From: Symsagittifera roscoffensis
Taxonomy: Eukaryota; Xenacoelomorpha; Acoela; Convolutidae
Direction: 5' to 3'
Assembly (NCBI RefSeq): GCF_963678635.1
Contig: NC_087066.1
Location: 40,261,223-40,325,222, forward strand
Length of the DNA: 64,000 bases
The position numbers and the translations under genes were made by a program. The notes beneath the pieces are model-generated. The model did not search any database, was not told where the DNA came from, and saw only the letters and a program-made list of their open reading frames with translations. Positions 1-11,838 of this stretch are shown piece after piece (positions within the stretch are counted from its first letter, which is position 1; each line of letters begins with the position of its first letter).

Positions 1-532
1 GCCACAGACTTAAAAATCGGAACATTTGTTTTAATACCAAATTTTCAAACCCAATAAAGGAATATCTAAAAAACTACAACCACTTCGAAAAGGACCATAC
101 CAAATAATTTCTAAACCCACTGAAGTCACATATAAACTTACAGATTCAACTAAAAAAGATATTGTTCAACATCGTAACAATTTATTACCCTACTACCCGA
201 AAGAATACGCATTACGCGAATTAACCCAGTTATATTTTTTCACCGGTTTAAAAGTTGTTGAAAATAATACACAAATAGAAGAACAAGAAACATATAAAAG
301 TAATGACAATTTTGATAGACAAAGTCAAAAAGAAAACACAATTCATAAAAACATAAACACACGAAATGAAATTAAATCTGAAAAAGAAAGAAAAAATACG
401 AAATTAATAGAAAAAATTTTGCCACAAGAACAAAAAGAAAAATCTTCACGACTTAGACATCAACCACGAAAAAATTATAAAACTTTCATCCCTCAATCTA
501 AAATACTCAAGAAAATTGAATTTCAAAAATAA
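1..532 (+). pseudogene. pol: pol C-terminus (integrase GPY/F module), element copy 1
   Basis: This is the 3' end of a retroelement pol gene, cut by the left window edge. The motif PLRKGPYQII is read at 80-109, the signature of the GPY/F module that follows the catalytic core in Ty3/Gypsy integrases. Downstream comes a hydrophilic Lys/Glu/Asn/Gln-rich tail ending at the TAA at 530-532. The first ~57 bases are open in frame 1 and the rest in frame 2, so at least one indel breaks the gene. The same sequence recurs at about 4186-4596 and 22883-23413. GPY/F identity is established family knowledge; the function of the charged tail is unknown. Confidence 0.8.
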
Positions 533-1140
533 ACTTAAAACTTTTTCAAAAATCCATTAATAGTTAAGCTTCTCAATCATTTTAAACTTTCATATTTTCA
601 AAATAACATGCTGAAACATACGCAACAAATCTAGTTCAAATTCAGCCAATAGATTTCGCTTAAAACAGTCACCTTTAGTATCTCTAACACCAACCTACTA
701 GCCGACCGATATTAATCTCCAGGCATATCTATAACTATAACTTTACAACCTCCAGGTCAAAAATAAGCAACTCGCTAAAATTTGACAACTAAAATAAATA
801 TCACGATAATATTACAACCCTCCCCTATCTAATTATGTAAAGATCAACAATATTTTCCCAACTTAGACCTCACAAACCCTCCAACCAAAAATGGCAAATT
901 AGCCTAAAGAAGAAAAAGACCATGATCATTTAGACTAAAGTACAAATATTTCAAAAATATCCCAGATTACTCACAAAATAAAAATAAAGCAAAGAAGTCC
1001 TCCCAAGCACCATAAAATAAGCCCCCAACAATTTTTCAAGTAGCTCAACCCACTTGTCAAAAAATCAATAAACAATCCGACCACACTTGAATTTTGCCCC
1101 CGAAAATCAAAAAATATTCGACGAACGAATTATTTCTTAA
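533..1140 (+). other. conserved non-coding spacer between pol and env module, copy 1
   Basis: About 600 bases without a sustained ORF in any frame, closely matched at 4597-5198 and 23414-24049. It is AT-rich, with short C-rich words such as CCTCCAGG. It separates pol from the small hydrophobic ORFs, where an env splice acceptor or an internal promoter would be expected. Neither can be assigned from sequence alone. Confidence 0.55.
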
Positions 1141-1242
1141 ATGCTTTTCTCCTCAACAGTCGCCAATCTTAAACTCTCAATCTTAAACTTCTTCATAAAT
1201 CTTTTTCTTGTACTTAAACTTTTGATAATATTTTTTTTCTGA
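1141..1242 (+). pseudogene. small hydrophobic ORF-a, copy 1, truncated by deletion
   Basis: An ATG directly after a TAA (TAAATG) opens a 33-codon frame of almost wholly hydrophobic residues (Leu, Ile, Phe, Val). It ends at a TGA (1240-1242) reached through a poly-T tract. The intact 79-residue homologue is at 24050-24289. After the stop the sequence jumps to the env leader: about 844 bases present in copy 2 (about 5301-6144) are missing here, with four extra C at 1243-1246. The rest of ORF-a, all of ORF-b and most of the leader are therefore lost. Confidence 0.5.
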
Positions 1243-1246
1243 CCCC

Positions 1247-4185
1247 CCTTTTAACCCCCCTAACACCACCGAACGACTACCTTATTGGACAACACAACCT
1301 TATCCGCAAGGAGAACCAAACTTAGTAAACGACCCAATGGATACTTCATCAGATACAACACATTATCCTTACCAGACACATTATCACTCCCCTCAACACC
1401 ATCAATAAGTCAAATATTGCCATCATTTTTCCCTTTAAATTCTCCAAATAATCTTGACGCTCGATATAGAGAAGAATCAAGAAATATACCCCTACGATTA
1501 GATTTGAATACATTCGTAGCGACTCCGCCACTAACGAAAGCACCGACTACACAGTTGGGCACTTAATAGATTACAATATAGACAAGATATCCACGAAGAT
1601 ATCCGAGAACATAACGTTCAAATATTACATCAAAACAATCTTCAGTTAAAGTTTGAAATCACAGTCAAACTTAATAATATTGTACAACACCCCCTCCCGT
1701 TAAGTCCACCTAATGTAACAGCTCAATCACTACCGCCACCATTTATAACGAAGTCATTTATAAATACGACAGATATACAAAAAATACAATTGGATACATA
1801 ACATTTTATAACCCGTATTCCGGATTATCGTACACATGTATATTTTAAAGATATTAACATTTCAACACATCTTTTTTCTAATTTTTTTCCGAACAAAACA
1901 CAAATCCATCTCCTCGCACAGGACCCCAGGATTTATTAGTAACACATTATGATTGTGAAGAAAATGATCAAAAAACACTACACAAGTATGCAATAAATCA
2001 AGTAACAAAATGCGAAACAGAACCACATAAAAACTACCAATGTAATGGCAACACTGTACTCAAAAGCCCAAGCAACGACAATTACAGGATGTAAATTTAC
2101 AGCAACTTTGTCCGAAAAGAAAGTATATTGTTCACAAGTTTCTAACGGAAATAAAAACAGATTAGATCACGAATCATTTTATCAAAGCAACATAGAAAGA
2201 CTTTCACATCTCAGCCCTGACAATTGTAAAAACAAATTACGCAGATTAAACATAACAAGAAACAAACACTCAGACAGAAAAATAATAAATTTTCAAGTCT
2301 TTGCCGATTCTGTACACCAGGCAGAACTTGAAAGATATCAAGGACATATTCAATTAGACGAAAAATACCCATAAAATGGCGCACACGGACAATTAACTTA
2401 TGACATACACGATAAACATTGGATACCACATATTGGAATAAATAATCCTTCAAACTGCAAAGCACACACAAAAAATAAGGGATATCAAGAAATAATGATT
2501 TTTGATTGGAAAATACAATTAGAAAAAATACAACTCACACGAGATTTATCAGATAACACAATGATTTATCAAGGAATTAGATAACCTTGTAAAAACGATC
2601 AAGGTTATTAAGACCCCACAACTAGGACCCAAGCAACAATTAATTGGTTTCCCGAAGATACATGCACAACATTTCAAGTAGCAAAAATACACGCCCGAAT
2701 GATAAAATTTCATGAAAAATAATTCATCGAATCAATCCCATACGATCAAGTCAACTCATCTCACAAATGAAGCTATAATTTCGAAAATTCACACGATATA
2801 GAAAATAAATTAACACGTTTTCAAATATATCAAGAAACAGAATTCGCTTGTAAATATGCAAACCCACTCCACAAATCGCAATATTCAGAAATATTTGTCG
2901 AATACGACAAAGGTTTCGACATGACCACTGGAAAAGTTAAATTTGACCCATATGCAAACGGTCACCATAAAACCGAAGGCACATCCTACGTCCCAGTGAA
3001 CTTCTATAAAAGTAATGGTCAACCTGGTGGAAAACTAACACCACTCGATAGTAAAAGTACACGTTTACAAGAATTATCACTTATGAATAACACCTACTTT
3101 GGAAACATACATTACGATATTCACTTAGACATGAAATTAGACTACACAATTAGTAGAATTTTTCAAGAAATGTCACTCTCCGAATTAGAAACACTTCATC
3201 AACTAAGCGAATTAGAAAGAACACAATTTTTACAATCACTAGCACTAGCAGTTTTAAAAAAACCCTATGCAGGATATTTATTATCAGGAAATAGATCAAA
3301 TTTTCTTGATTACGAAGGAAACATATTATGGTTTTATACTTGCACTAAAAAAGTATCACCTTTATATGTTTTTGAAGATAAACGTTGTTATAAAAGAATG
3401 CCCATATTCTACAAAAATAAAGTACGTTTCGTCGATACACTTTCAAGACGTACATATTTTTGAGATAACGCAGTCCCATGTGGATCAGAAAATAGCCACT
3501 ATGTCGTACAATTAAACCCTGACGAAGATAAACACTATCTACTCACACCATACCCTACACTAATGCAACCACTGAAAAAATTTTCACCAGAAAGTATTCG
3601 AGCTATCGCTCGTAACCCAAACATTGATTTACAATCAATTGGAGTATACTCCAAATCTGATATACAACATCACATTAGAACACAAGAACTTCAAGAGTTA
3701 TTAACACAAATGGATTCAATACAACGACAATCAATAGACCAAAATTTAAGAAAATTTGCCGAAACCGCAGGATTTGCAGACATCTACACAGAAGATTACA
3801 CTGGATATTTTAAGGATATTAAAGATTACATATACCCAAACGGTGAAAAATACAGACCCTAAGATATTTCACCAATAAATATTTGTAGTTTTGTAACACT
3901 GAAAAACGAAAATCTCGCCTTTCTATGATGGCCATCCTACATCTTAGAAAAATTGACTATTTTATACGCTATGTTTAATTTTATTGGATTTCTTTTCTCA
4001 CTAATAAAAGGAATCTATAATACATGTGCTATACACACTCAAGTAAGCCGCCAAGCAAGCGTAGCACGCATATTATTTGCAGGATTTTTTGGAATATTTT
4101 CATCATCAATAAATAAAATACTTCTAGATGCACAAATAAAAGAATACAATACAAAAAAATCCACAAGACCAAACACATATGAAAC
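1247..4185 (+). pseudogene. env: env-like glycoprotein gene, copy 1 (broken)
   Basis: Degenerate copy of the env-like gene. Leader remnant lies at about 1247-1566, the N-terminal ectodomain at about 1840-2374, the central and distal ectodomain at 2490-3862, and the membrane region at 3953-4150. Breaks include TAA at 2372-2374, stops near 2581, 2610 and 2770, TGA at 3461-3463 (a Trp codon in copies 2 and 3), and TAA at about 3860 where copy 3 has CAA. Retained motifs include a Cys-Tyr-Lys-Arg block, sequons in NNTYF and NRSNF, and the segment IGFLFSLIKGIYN. Many breaks are shared with copy 2 but not with copy 3. The 3' end fuses directly to a second pol end at about 4185-4195, so the membrane-proximal tail and ORF-X are missing. 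Confidence 0.75.
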
Positions 4186-4596
4186 CAAACGCCAACTAAA
4201 AAAGAAATTGTTCAACATCGTAACAATGTGTTACCCTACTACCCGAAAGAATACGCATTACCCGAATTAACCCAGTTATATTCTTTCACCGGTTTAAAAG
4301 TTGTTGAAAAGAATACACAAATAGAACAAGAAGCAAATGAAAGTAATGACAATTTTGATAGACAAAGTCAAAAAGAAAACACAATTCATAAAAACATAAA
4401 CACACGAAATCAAATTAAATCTGAAGAAGAAAGAAAAAATACGAAATTAATTGAAAAAATCTTGCCACAAGAACAAAAAGAAAAATCCGAACATTGAGAA
4501 TCATCACGACTTAGACATCAACCACGAAAAAATTATAAAACTTTCATCCCTCAATCTAAAATACTCAAGAAAGTTGAATTTCAAAAACAAACTTAA
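4186..4596 (+). pseudogene. pol: pol C-terminus, element copy 2 (5'-truncated)
   Basis: Starts abruptly inside the integrase C-terminal module (equivalent to about position 145 of copy 1, just after GPY/F), fused to the env membrane region of copy 1. It encodes the conserved PYYPKEYALPELTQLYSF segment and the charged tail. A TGA at 4495-4497 interrupts it where copy 3 has an Arg codon; the frame then runs to TAA at 4594-4596. The abrupt start marks the junction of a head-to-tail duplication, not a new insertion with its own LTR. Confidence 0.75.
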
Positions 4597-5198
4597 AACT
4601 TTTTCAAAAATCCATTAATAGTTAAGCTTCTCAATCAACTTAAACTTTCATATTTTCAAAATAACATGCTGAAACATACGCAACAAATCTAGTTCAAATT
4701 CAGCCAATAGATTTCGCTTAAAACAGTCACCTTTAGTATCTCTAACACCAACCTACTAGCCGACCGATATTAATCTCCAGGCATATCTATAACTATAACT
4801 TTACAACCTCCAGGTCAAAAATAAGCAACTCGCTAAAATTTGACAACTAAAATAAATATCACGATAATATTACAACCCTACATTATCTAATTATGTAAAG
4901 ATCGACAATATTTTCCCAACTTAGACCTCACAAACCCTCCAACCAAAAATGGCAAATTAGCCTAAAGAAGAAAAAGACCATGATCATTTAGCCTAAAGTA
5001 CAAATATTTCAAAAATAACCCAGATTATCCACAAAATAAAAATAAAGCAAAGAAGACCTCCCAAGCACCATAAAATAAGCCCCCAACAATTTTTCAAGTA
5101 GCTCAACCCACTTGTCAAAAAATCAATAAATAATCCGACCACACTTGAATTTTGCCCCCGAAAATCAAAAAATATTCGACGAATGAATTATTTCTTAA
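4597..5198 (+). other. conserved non-coding pol-env spacer, copy 2
   Basis: Closely matches 533-1140 and, with more differences, 23414-24049. No sustained ORF in any frame. Confidence 0.55.
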
Positions 5199-5439
5199 AT
5201 GCTGTTCTCCTCAACAGTCGCCACTCTTAAACTCTCAATCTTAAACTTCTTCATAAATCTTTTTCTTGTACTTAAACTTTTGATAATATTTTTTTTCTGA
5301 ATTTTTTGAAGCTTTTATAATCATCTTAATAATTTTTTGCATCATATTTTTAATTTTCTAAACCCTATTTGCAATATATTCCTATTTTTCCCAAATCCTT
5401 GACCACATCTACAGGTACGATAATTTAAAGTCTATCTAA
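5199..5439 (+). pseudogene. small hydrophobic ORF-a, copy 2 (broken)
   Basis: ATG at 5199 immediately follows a TAA. The hydrophobic frame matches the intact 79-residue ORF-a of copy 3. It is broken by an early TGA (5298-5300) after a poly-T tract one or two bases off copy 3, and again by TAA at about 5360 where copy 3 has a Tyr codon. The ancestral stop (TAA 5437-5439) is retained and abuts the ATG of ORF-b. Confidence 0.5.
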
Positions 5440-5628
5440 ATGATACGAACAATTTTTAGTAAAACAGATAATTTTTTACTATTCATAATTTTCACCACGT
5501 TTTTAATATCCCTAATTATGACAATATGCAAATTTATAAAAAAGGCAATAGTCACATTCGCCCTAGCAACAATCCTTTTAATCTTTTTCATCGAAGAATA
5601 TTACAATAAACATAAATCTTCCCACTAA
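5440..5628 (+). CDS. small hydrophobic membrane ORF-b (62 aa), copy 2
   Basis: Sixty-two codons from an ATG that directly follows the ORF-a stop (TAAATG, 5437-5442). Two hydrophobic stretches (about residues 12-28 and 38-51) are separated by the basic KFIKK turn, and the C-terminus is charged and hydrophilic: the profile of a small two-pass membrane protein or a signal-anchor. After its TAA (5626-5628) the same frame stays open into the Ser/Thr/Pro-rich env leader. ORF-b could therefore be the ancestral env N-terminus (signal/anchor) instead of a separate gene. Its copy 3 counterpart also carries a TAA here, though with a different preceding codon. No family recognised. Confidence 0.45.
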   Translation: MIRTIFSKTDNFLLFIIFTTFLISLIMTICKFIKKAIVTFALATILLIFFIEEYYNKHKSSH

Positions 5629-6464
5629 AAAGAATCTATACATCAAACTCTTTCCAAAATTGCTAACCAACCGTCACCAACACAGCCTTCACCGACACCT
5701 CCCCAAGAAAACCCAACAACACCTACAACTACCCAAAACCCTCAGACATCCACACGTATTTCATTTCAAGACAATCCATATACCTTTGAACGACACGCCC
5801 GCTTATCCGAACCACTAGAACCAGTTCAACGACAAGCATCACTAAGTGAACCAACATATAACTTGTACCCTACATTACAACAAGATTTAAACCGAATCAG
5901 ACACATTAGTCAAAACCAAAATACAGTTGAAGTCAACAGACAAAATATACACTCAAGACGAAATCGAAAATTTCAAACCCCCAGAGTTACTTTTAGCATT
6001 CCTCAATCACCAACACCAACAAGTTCAGAAACCTCTAGTATAACAATTCCAGACACCCCTACACTTACATCACAGCAAACTACACCTAATTTTCCCTCAG
6101 ACTATCTAGGATCAACACCAACATCCGCACAATTACGTGAAAATCCTTTTAACCCCCCTAACACCACCGAACGACTACCTTATTGGACAACACAACCTTA
6201 TCCGCAAGGAGAACCAAACTTAGTAAACGACCCAATAGATACTTCATCAGATACAACACATTATCCTTACCAGACACATTATCACTCCCCTCAACACCAT
6301 CAATAAGTCAAATATTGCCATCATTTTTCCCTTTAAACTCTCCAAATAATCTTGACGCTCGATATAGAGAACAATCAAGAAATATACCCCTACGATTAGA
6401 TTTGAATACATTCGTAGCGACTCCGCCACTAACGAAAGCACCGACTACACAGTTGGGCACTTAA
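5629..6464 (+). pseudogene. env: Ser/Thr/Pro-rich env leader, copy 2
   Basis: Open in the frame of ORF-b from the TAA at 5626-5628 to a stop at 6304-6306, then continued in another frame to TAA at 6462-6464 after a one-base loss near 6258. It contains no ATG, so it needs ORF-b, splicing or read-through to be translated. It is rich in Pro, Thr, Ser, Gln and Asn, with repeated PTP/TPT words: a mucin-like or intrinsically disordered region ahead of the ectodomain. Basic segments such as RRNRKFQTPR sit in the middle. The copy 3 equivalent is 24479-25491. Confidence 0.6.
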
Positions 6465-9345
6465 TAGATTACAATATAGACAAGATATCCACGAAGATAT
6501 CCGAGAACATAACGTTCAAATATTACATCAAAACAATCTTCAGTTAAAGTTTGAAATCACAGTCAAACTTAATAATATTGTACAACACCCCCTCCCGTTA
6601 AGTCCACCTAATGTAACAGCTCAATCACTACCGCCACCATTTATAACGAAGTCATTTATAAATACGACAGATATACAAAAAATACAATTGGATACATAAC
6701 ATTTTATAACCCGTATTCCGGATTATCGTACACATGTATATTTTAAAGATATTAACATTTCAACACATCTTTTTTCTAATTTTTTTCCGAACAAAACACA
6801 AATCCATCTCCTCGCACAGGACCCCAGGATTTATTAGTAACACATTATGATTGTGAAGAAAATGATCAAAAAACACTACACAAGTATGCAATAAATCAAG
6901 TAACAAAATGCGAAACAGAACCACATAAAAACTACCAATGTAATGGCAACACTGTACTCAAAAGCCCAAGCAACGACAATTACAGGATATAAATTTACAG
7001 CAACTTTTTCCGAAAAGAAAGTACATTGTTCACAAGTTTCTAACGGAAATAAAAACAGATTAGATCACGAATCATTTTATCAAAGCAACATAGAAAGACT
7101 TTCACATCTCAGCCCTGACGATTGTAAAAACAAATTACGCAGATTAAACATAACAAGAAACAAAAACTCAGACAGAAAAATAGTAAATTTTCAAGTCTTT
7201 GCCGATTCTGTACACCAGGCAGAACTTGAAAGATATCAAGGACATATTCAATTAGACGAAAAATACCCATAAAATGGCGCACACGGACGATTAACTTATG
7301 ATATACACGATAAACATTGGATACCACATATTGGAATAAATAATCCTTCAAACTGCAAAGCAGACACAAAAAATAAAGGATATCAAGAAATAATGTTTGT
7401 TGATTGGAAAATTTAATTAGAAAAAATACAACTCACACGAGATTTATCAGATAACACAATGATTTATCAAGGAATTAGATAACCTTGTAAAGACGATCAA
7501 GATTATTAAGACCCCACAACTAGGACCCAAGCAACAATTAATTGGTTTCCCGAAGATACATGCACAACATTTCAAGTAGCAAAAATACACGCCCGAATGA
7601 TAAAATTTCATGAAAAAAATTTCATCGAATCAATCCCATACGATCAAGTCAACTCATCTCACAAATGAAGCTATAATTTCGAAAATTCACACGATATAGA
7701 AAATAAATTAACACGTTTTCAAATATATCAAGAAACAGAATTCGCTTGTAAATATGCAAACCCACTCCACAAATCGCAATATTCAGAAATATTTGTCGAA
7801 TACGACAAAGGTTTCGACATGACCACTGGAAAAGTTAAATTTGACCCATATGCAAACGGTCACCATAAAACCGAAGGCACATCCTACGTCCCAGTGAACT
7901 TCTATAAAAGTAATGGTAAACCTGGTGGAAAACTAACACCACTCGATAGTAAAAGTACACGTTTACAAGAATTATCACTTATGAATAACACCTACTTTGG
8001 AAACATACATTACGATATTCACTTAGACATGAAATTAGACTACACAATTAGTAGAGTTTTTCAAGAAATGTCACTCTCCGAATTAGAAACACTTCATCAA
8101 CTATGCGAATTAGAAAGAACACAAACTTTACAATCACTAGCACTAGCAGTTTTAAAAATACCCTATGCAGGATATGTATTATCAGGAAATAGATCAAATT
8201 TTCTTGATTACGAAGGAAACATATTATGGTTTTATACTTGCACTAAAAAAGTATCACCTTTATATGTTTTTGAAGATAAACGTTGTTATAAAAGAATGCC
8301 CATATTCTACAAAAATAAAGTACATTTTGTCGATACACTTTCAAGACGTACATATTTTTGGGATACCGCAGTCCCAGGTGGATCAGACAATAGCCACTAT
8401 GTCGTACAATTCAACCCTGACGAAGATAAATACTATCTACTCACACCATACCCTACACTAATGCAACCACTGAAAAAATTTTCACCAGAAATTATTCGAG
8501 CTATCGCTCGTAACCCAAACATTGATTTACAATCAATTGAAGTATACTGCAAATCTGATATACAACATCACATTAGAACACAAGAACTTCAAGAATTTTT
8601 AACACAAATGGATACAATACAACGACAATCAATAAACCAAAATTTAAGAAAACTTGCCGAAACCGCAGGATTTGCAGACATCTACACAGAAGATTACAGT
8701 GGATATTTTAAGGATATTGAAGATTACATATATCTAAACGGTGGAAAATACAGACCCTAAGATATTTCACCAATAAATATTTTTAGTTTTGTAACACTGA
8801 AAAACGAAATTCTCGCCTTTCTAGGATGGCCATACTACATCTTAGAAAAATTGACTATTTTATACGCTATGTTTAATTTTATTGGATTTCTTTTCTCACT
8901 ACTAAAAGGAATCTATAATAGATGTGCTATACACACTCAAGTAAACCGCCAAGCAAGCGTAGCACGCATATTATTTGCAGGATTTTTTGGAATATTTTCA
9001 TCATCAATAAATAAAATACTTTTAGACGCACAAATCAAAGAATATAACACAAAATTAGCCACATCAAATACATACGAAGAAGAACATAATAATGTAGACA
9101 CAGCACCTACAGCACCACAAATACCAACCCTACCACAAAATCACCCACTATCATTAGTTCCCCGAAATTTTCGAAACTTAGCAATCACAAATAACCCGAA
9201 TTTCAGACAAAAAACAACACAAAGCCCCATTCAACACATAACGACAAATCATTCACAAAATGATAATACATATGAACAAATTATTGAACAGCCCCATACC
9301 ACCACTTTTCAGTCTCAACATAATCATTTTTTTAGCCCACGATGA
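6465..9345 (+). pseudogene. env: env-like glycoprotein ectodomain, membrane region and tail, copy 2 (broken)
   Basis: The N-terminal ectodomain (6700-7272) ends at TAA 7270-7272 (a Tyr codon in copy 3). The region 7273-7818 carries several stops shared with copy 1. A 313-codon frame then runs from 7819 to TAA 8758-8760, where copy 3 has CAA. The same frame continues through LTILYAMFNFIGFLFSLL (a likely transmembrane segment, about 8850-8905), a second apolar stretch (ILFAGFFGIF) and a Pro/Thr/Asn-rich tail to TGA 9343-9345. Cysteines at FYTC, KRCYK and in the N-terminal half are kept, with sequons NNTYF and NRSNF. The Cys-rich block and single C-terminal anchor suggest a viral class III glycoprotein. 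No furin site or F-type fusion peptide as in insect errantivirus Env is evident. Confidence 0.75.
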
Positions 9346-10655
9346 GCCGACAAATTGGAGCCCTCCATCGCTCAAATTCCCACCCAGCCAACCTCCAAAA
9401 CCCCATCCCAGTTATTCCACTTTTCGCTTTCCCGCCACCCGATTTCCCAGTCAATAATATACCATCAAGCACGAATTCATACACTAACTCAGATATTTCA
9501 GTTTTTCATACTATCTCACAATTTAACAACTCCGACATCGAAACTCCCGACGAATTTGCAAAATCCGAACCATCTCCCGCTACCCATACCCACACCAACC
9601 CCTCAGTTTTTTCACAACCCCCCTTTCAACCTATCCGAACCAGTCAACCACTCCCATCCCTTTCAACTCCCTCTTATGCTTCCCAAGTAACCCCAACCTA
9701 TTCCCCATTCACTTCTGAAAGATCCAATAATAACTCCCCAGATACTGTCCAAATCTCCGAAGAGCTAGATAATTTTATCACACTACAACAACAATTAACA
9801 TACCCACACACTCTTACCATTCACCACTTGTCATCCACAGCAACATCATCAAGTCCGCCAACGCCTACACCGCTATCAGATTATACCCCATCATTAGCCC
9901 AATCATCCACATCAACTGAAACATCTAACCGAGACTAACAACTAACCGAGCTTACCGCACTTTCAAACGAAAATTCCCAAATCATCCCTTCACAGTTAAA
10001 CTCGGAACAACTAAAGAGTATATAAATCACCCAGATCATACAAATACAAGGAACTACCTTAATATCGACTTACCCTCATTTCCACAATACACCTTAAATA
10101 CATCTACCATCACTACTAAGAAATTTTGATGATGATCATGTTTTAATGCCAACACTCCCTTGGACCGCCTATTATCACTATACGAACTCTCTTTCTATAC
10201 CACTTAACAATACACATGAAGATAATGAAAAAAGCAAAAATCTACTGTACAAACTCACACCACCACTAACACCTCGACAATTTACGTATGTAGGATTTAA
10301 AAAATTACTAAAAACATTCACTGCACCCCGAGCTAACGATTTCAAAATCGAATATTACGATCACAACATCATACGCCCTAACAAAGATCAATTTTTAGAT
10401 GACGACCCCTTTGCAAACCCGCAACTAACAGAAAAAATTTTTATCCTAACACCATACCTTTTCACACTTAATATATTTGATAAAAAACATGATCATATAA
10501 TTTCTGAAGCACTCATTGACACCCAAGCATACGAAAGTTTCTATGATAAATTTCAGTTATTTTCACTAACCTTTCACTTTCTTTCACCACAGGAACGAGA
10601 TTTCTACTGTTCACATGACATCATGTTAAGCACTAAACAAACCCATACATACACA
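9342..10655 (+). pseudogene. ORF-X, unknown protein downstream of env, copy 2 (frameshifted, 3' truncated)
   Basis: Starts at ATG 9342-9344, overlapping the env TGA 9343-9345 as ATGA. The first 198 codons (to 9938) encode a Ser/Pro/Thr/Asn-rich disordered region; a small rearrangement near 9925 (ACTAAC repeated) breaks the frame. A second open stretch, 10146-10706, encodes a more ordered domain with PLTPRQFTYVGFKKLL and HNIIRPNKDQFLDDD. About 1,033 bases corresponding to 29535-30567 are deleted, so the last ~50 bases of this frame read into 3' non-coding sequence. I do not recognise the family. Copy 3 (28222-30036) shows the full length. Confidence 0.6.
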
Positions 10656-11838
10656 TTTCCTTCAATCCGGTTGGAATGGAGTTATACACTAAATCAAACT
10701 AACTAACGCAGCTTTACTAAACACCACAAATCATAAAAAAAAACAGCATGACTAAGAAAAAGAAATTCAACGGTACCCAAACCGGATTAACCCAGTTTAA
10801 AGCTGGTTAATTTATTCTTTTGAAGACTATTACAAATTCTAAGAAAGAAATAATAAACCACAAAAAAGTCGAAAGACAAACCCAAACCAAAAACAATTTG
10901 ATTTTTGAAAAAAAGGACACAACCAAAAGTAACATAAGAAAGACCAGAAAAAACCAACTTTAAAGGTTATCACAAAACAGGACCCCTCAAAGAAACAGCA
11001 CGAAAACATACTCCCACTCCTGGCCTAACCCACCAGAGAGGATGTCCTCAGCATGCTTATAGCCGGCCTAACCCACCGCGCTACACCCACGCTTTGTGAC
11101 CACACTCCTATTTTTAAAAAGAGGTACCCAAGGGTGAGTAACTCTTCAAAATAACTGAACTAAAATAAAAAACTTTTGTGAAAACAACTAACTAAGATCA
11201 TAACTAAAAACCAAATTAACAAAAAATTATAAATTGAAAATCATAATATGCAGTATTTAGATCATACACAACAACCAAGACGAACATCCAAAGACTAGAC
11301 GACCCTATCACAATTTGAACGAAAGAATGGCTAAAACACAACCGACATGCCGCCCACAATCACGACTCAAAGGATTTGAAGTACGACTTGACTTCGCAGA
11401 AAAGGACTTCATTGAATCTGACCAATGACCACCTCGATGCTCAAGTATACGTACAGATCCGAGTTAAAAGGCATCCCTTCCAAACACGGACTTCACGCCA
11501 TTCCCAAACGAGGCTGAACACAAAACAGTCCTCACAAATACAAACAAAACTGACATAGCAAAGCATTTTGGATTTTGGAATCTGAACGATTTCATTGGGG
11601 ATCGCATTCGTTGTCGAACGACAAGAAGATAACTTCCTGTCCATCAATCCAGCGTTCTGGAACGTTTCTCTTGAAGAGAAATTATGTCGACGGTTCTAGT
11701 TTCCTGGACCTCTCGTCTCCAAGGAACAAGAATAAGAAAATGATGTTCGCCAAATACCAACGTTCATCATCCATCCTTCAATTGCAGAAGAAAGAGATAA
11801 AAACTCAAAAACTCTGTAAACCCCGGATGGGTGGAACC
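10656..11838 (+). other. element 3' non-coding region, copy 2
   Basis: Homologous to 30568-31624 with only scattered differences, so it belongs to the element or to a larger duplicated unit. It contains two direct copies of GGCCTAACCCACC (11022-11034 and 11065-11077) and no convincing ORF. Relative to copy 3 it has extra stretches of about 95 bases near 11368-11463 and about 35 bases near 11660-11695. Short frames at 11376-11558 and 11575-11841 have no recognisable content and no homologous conservation of length. Confidence 0.5.
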
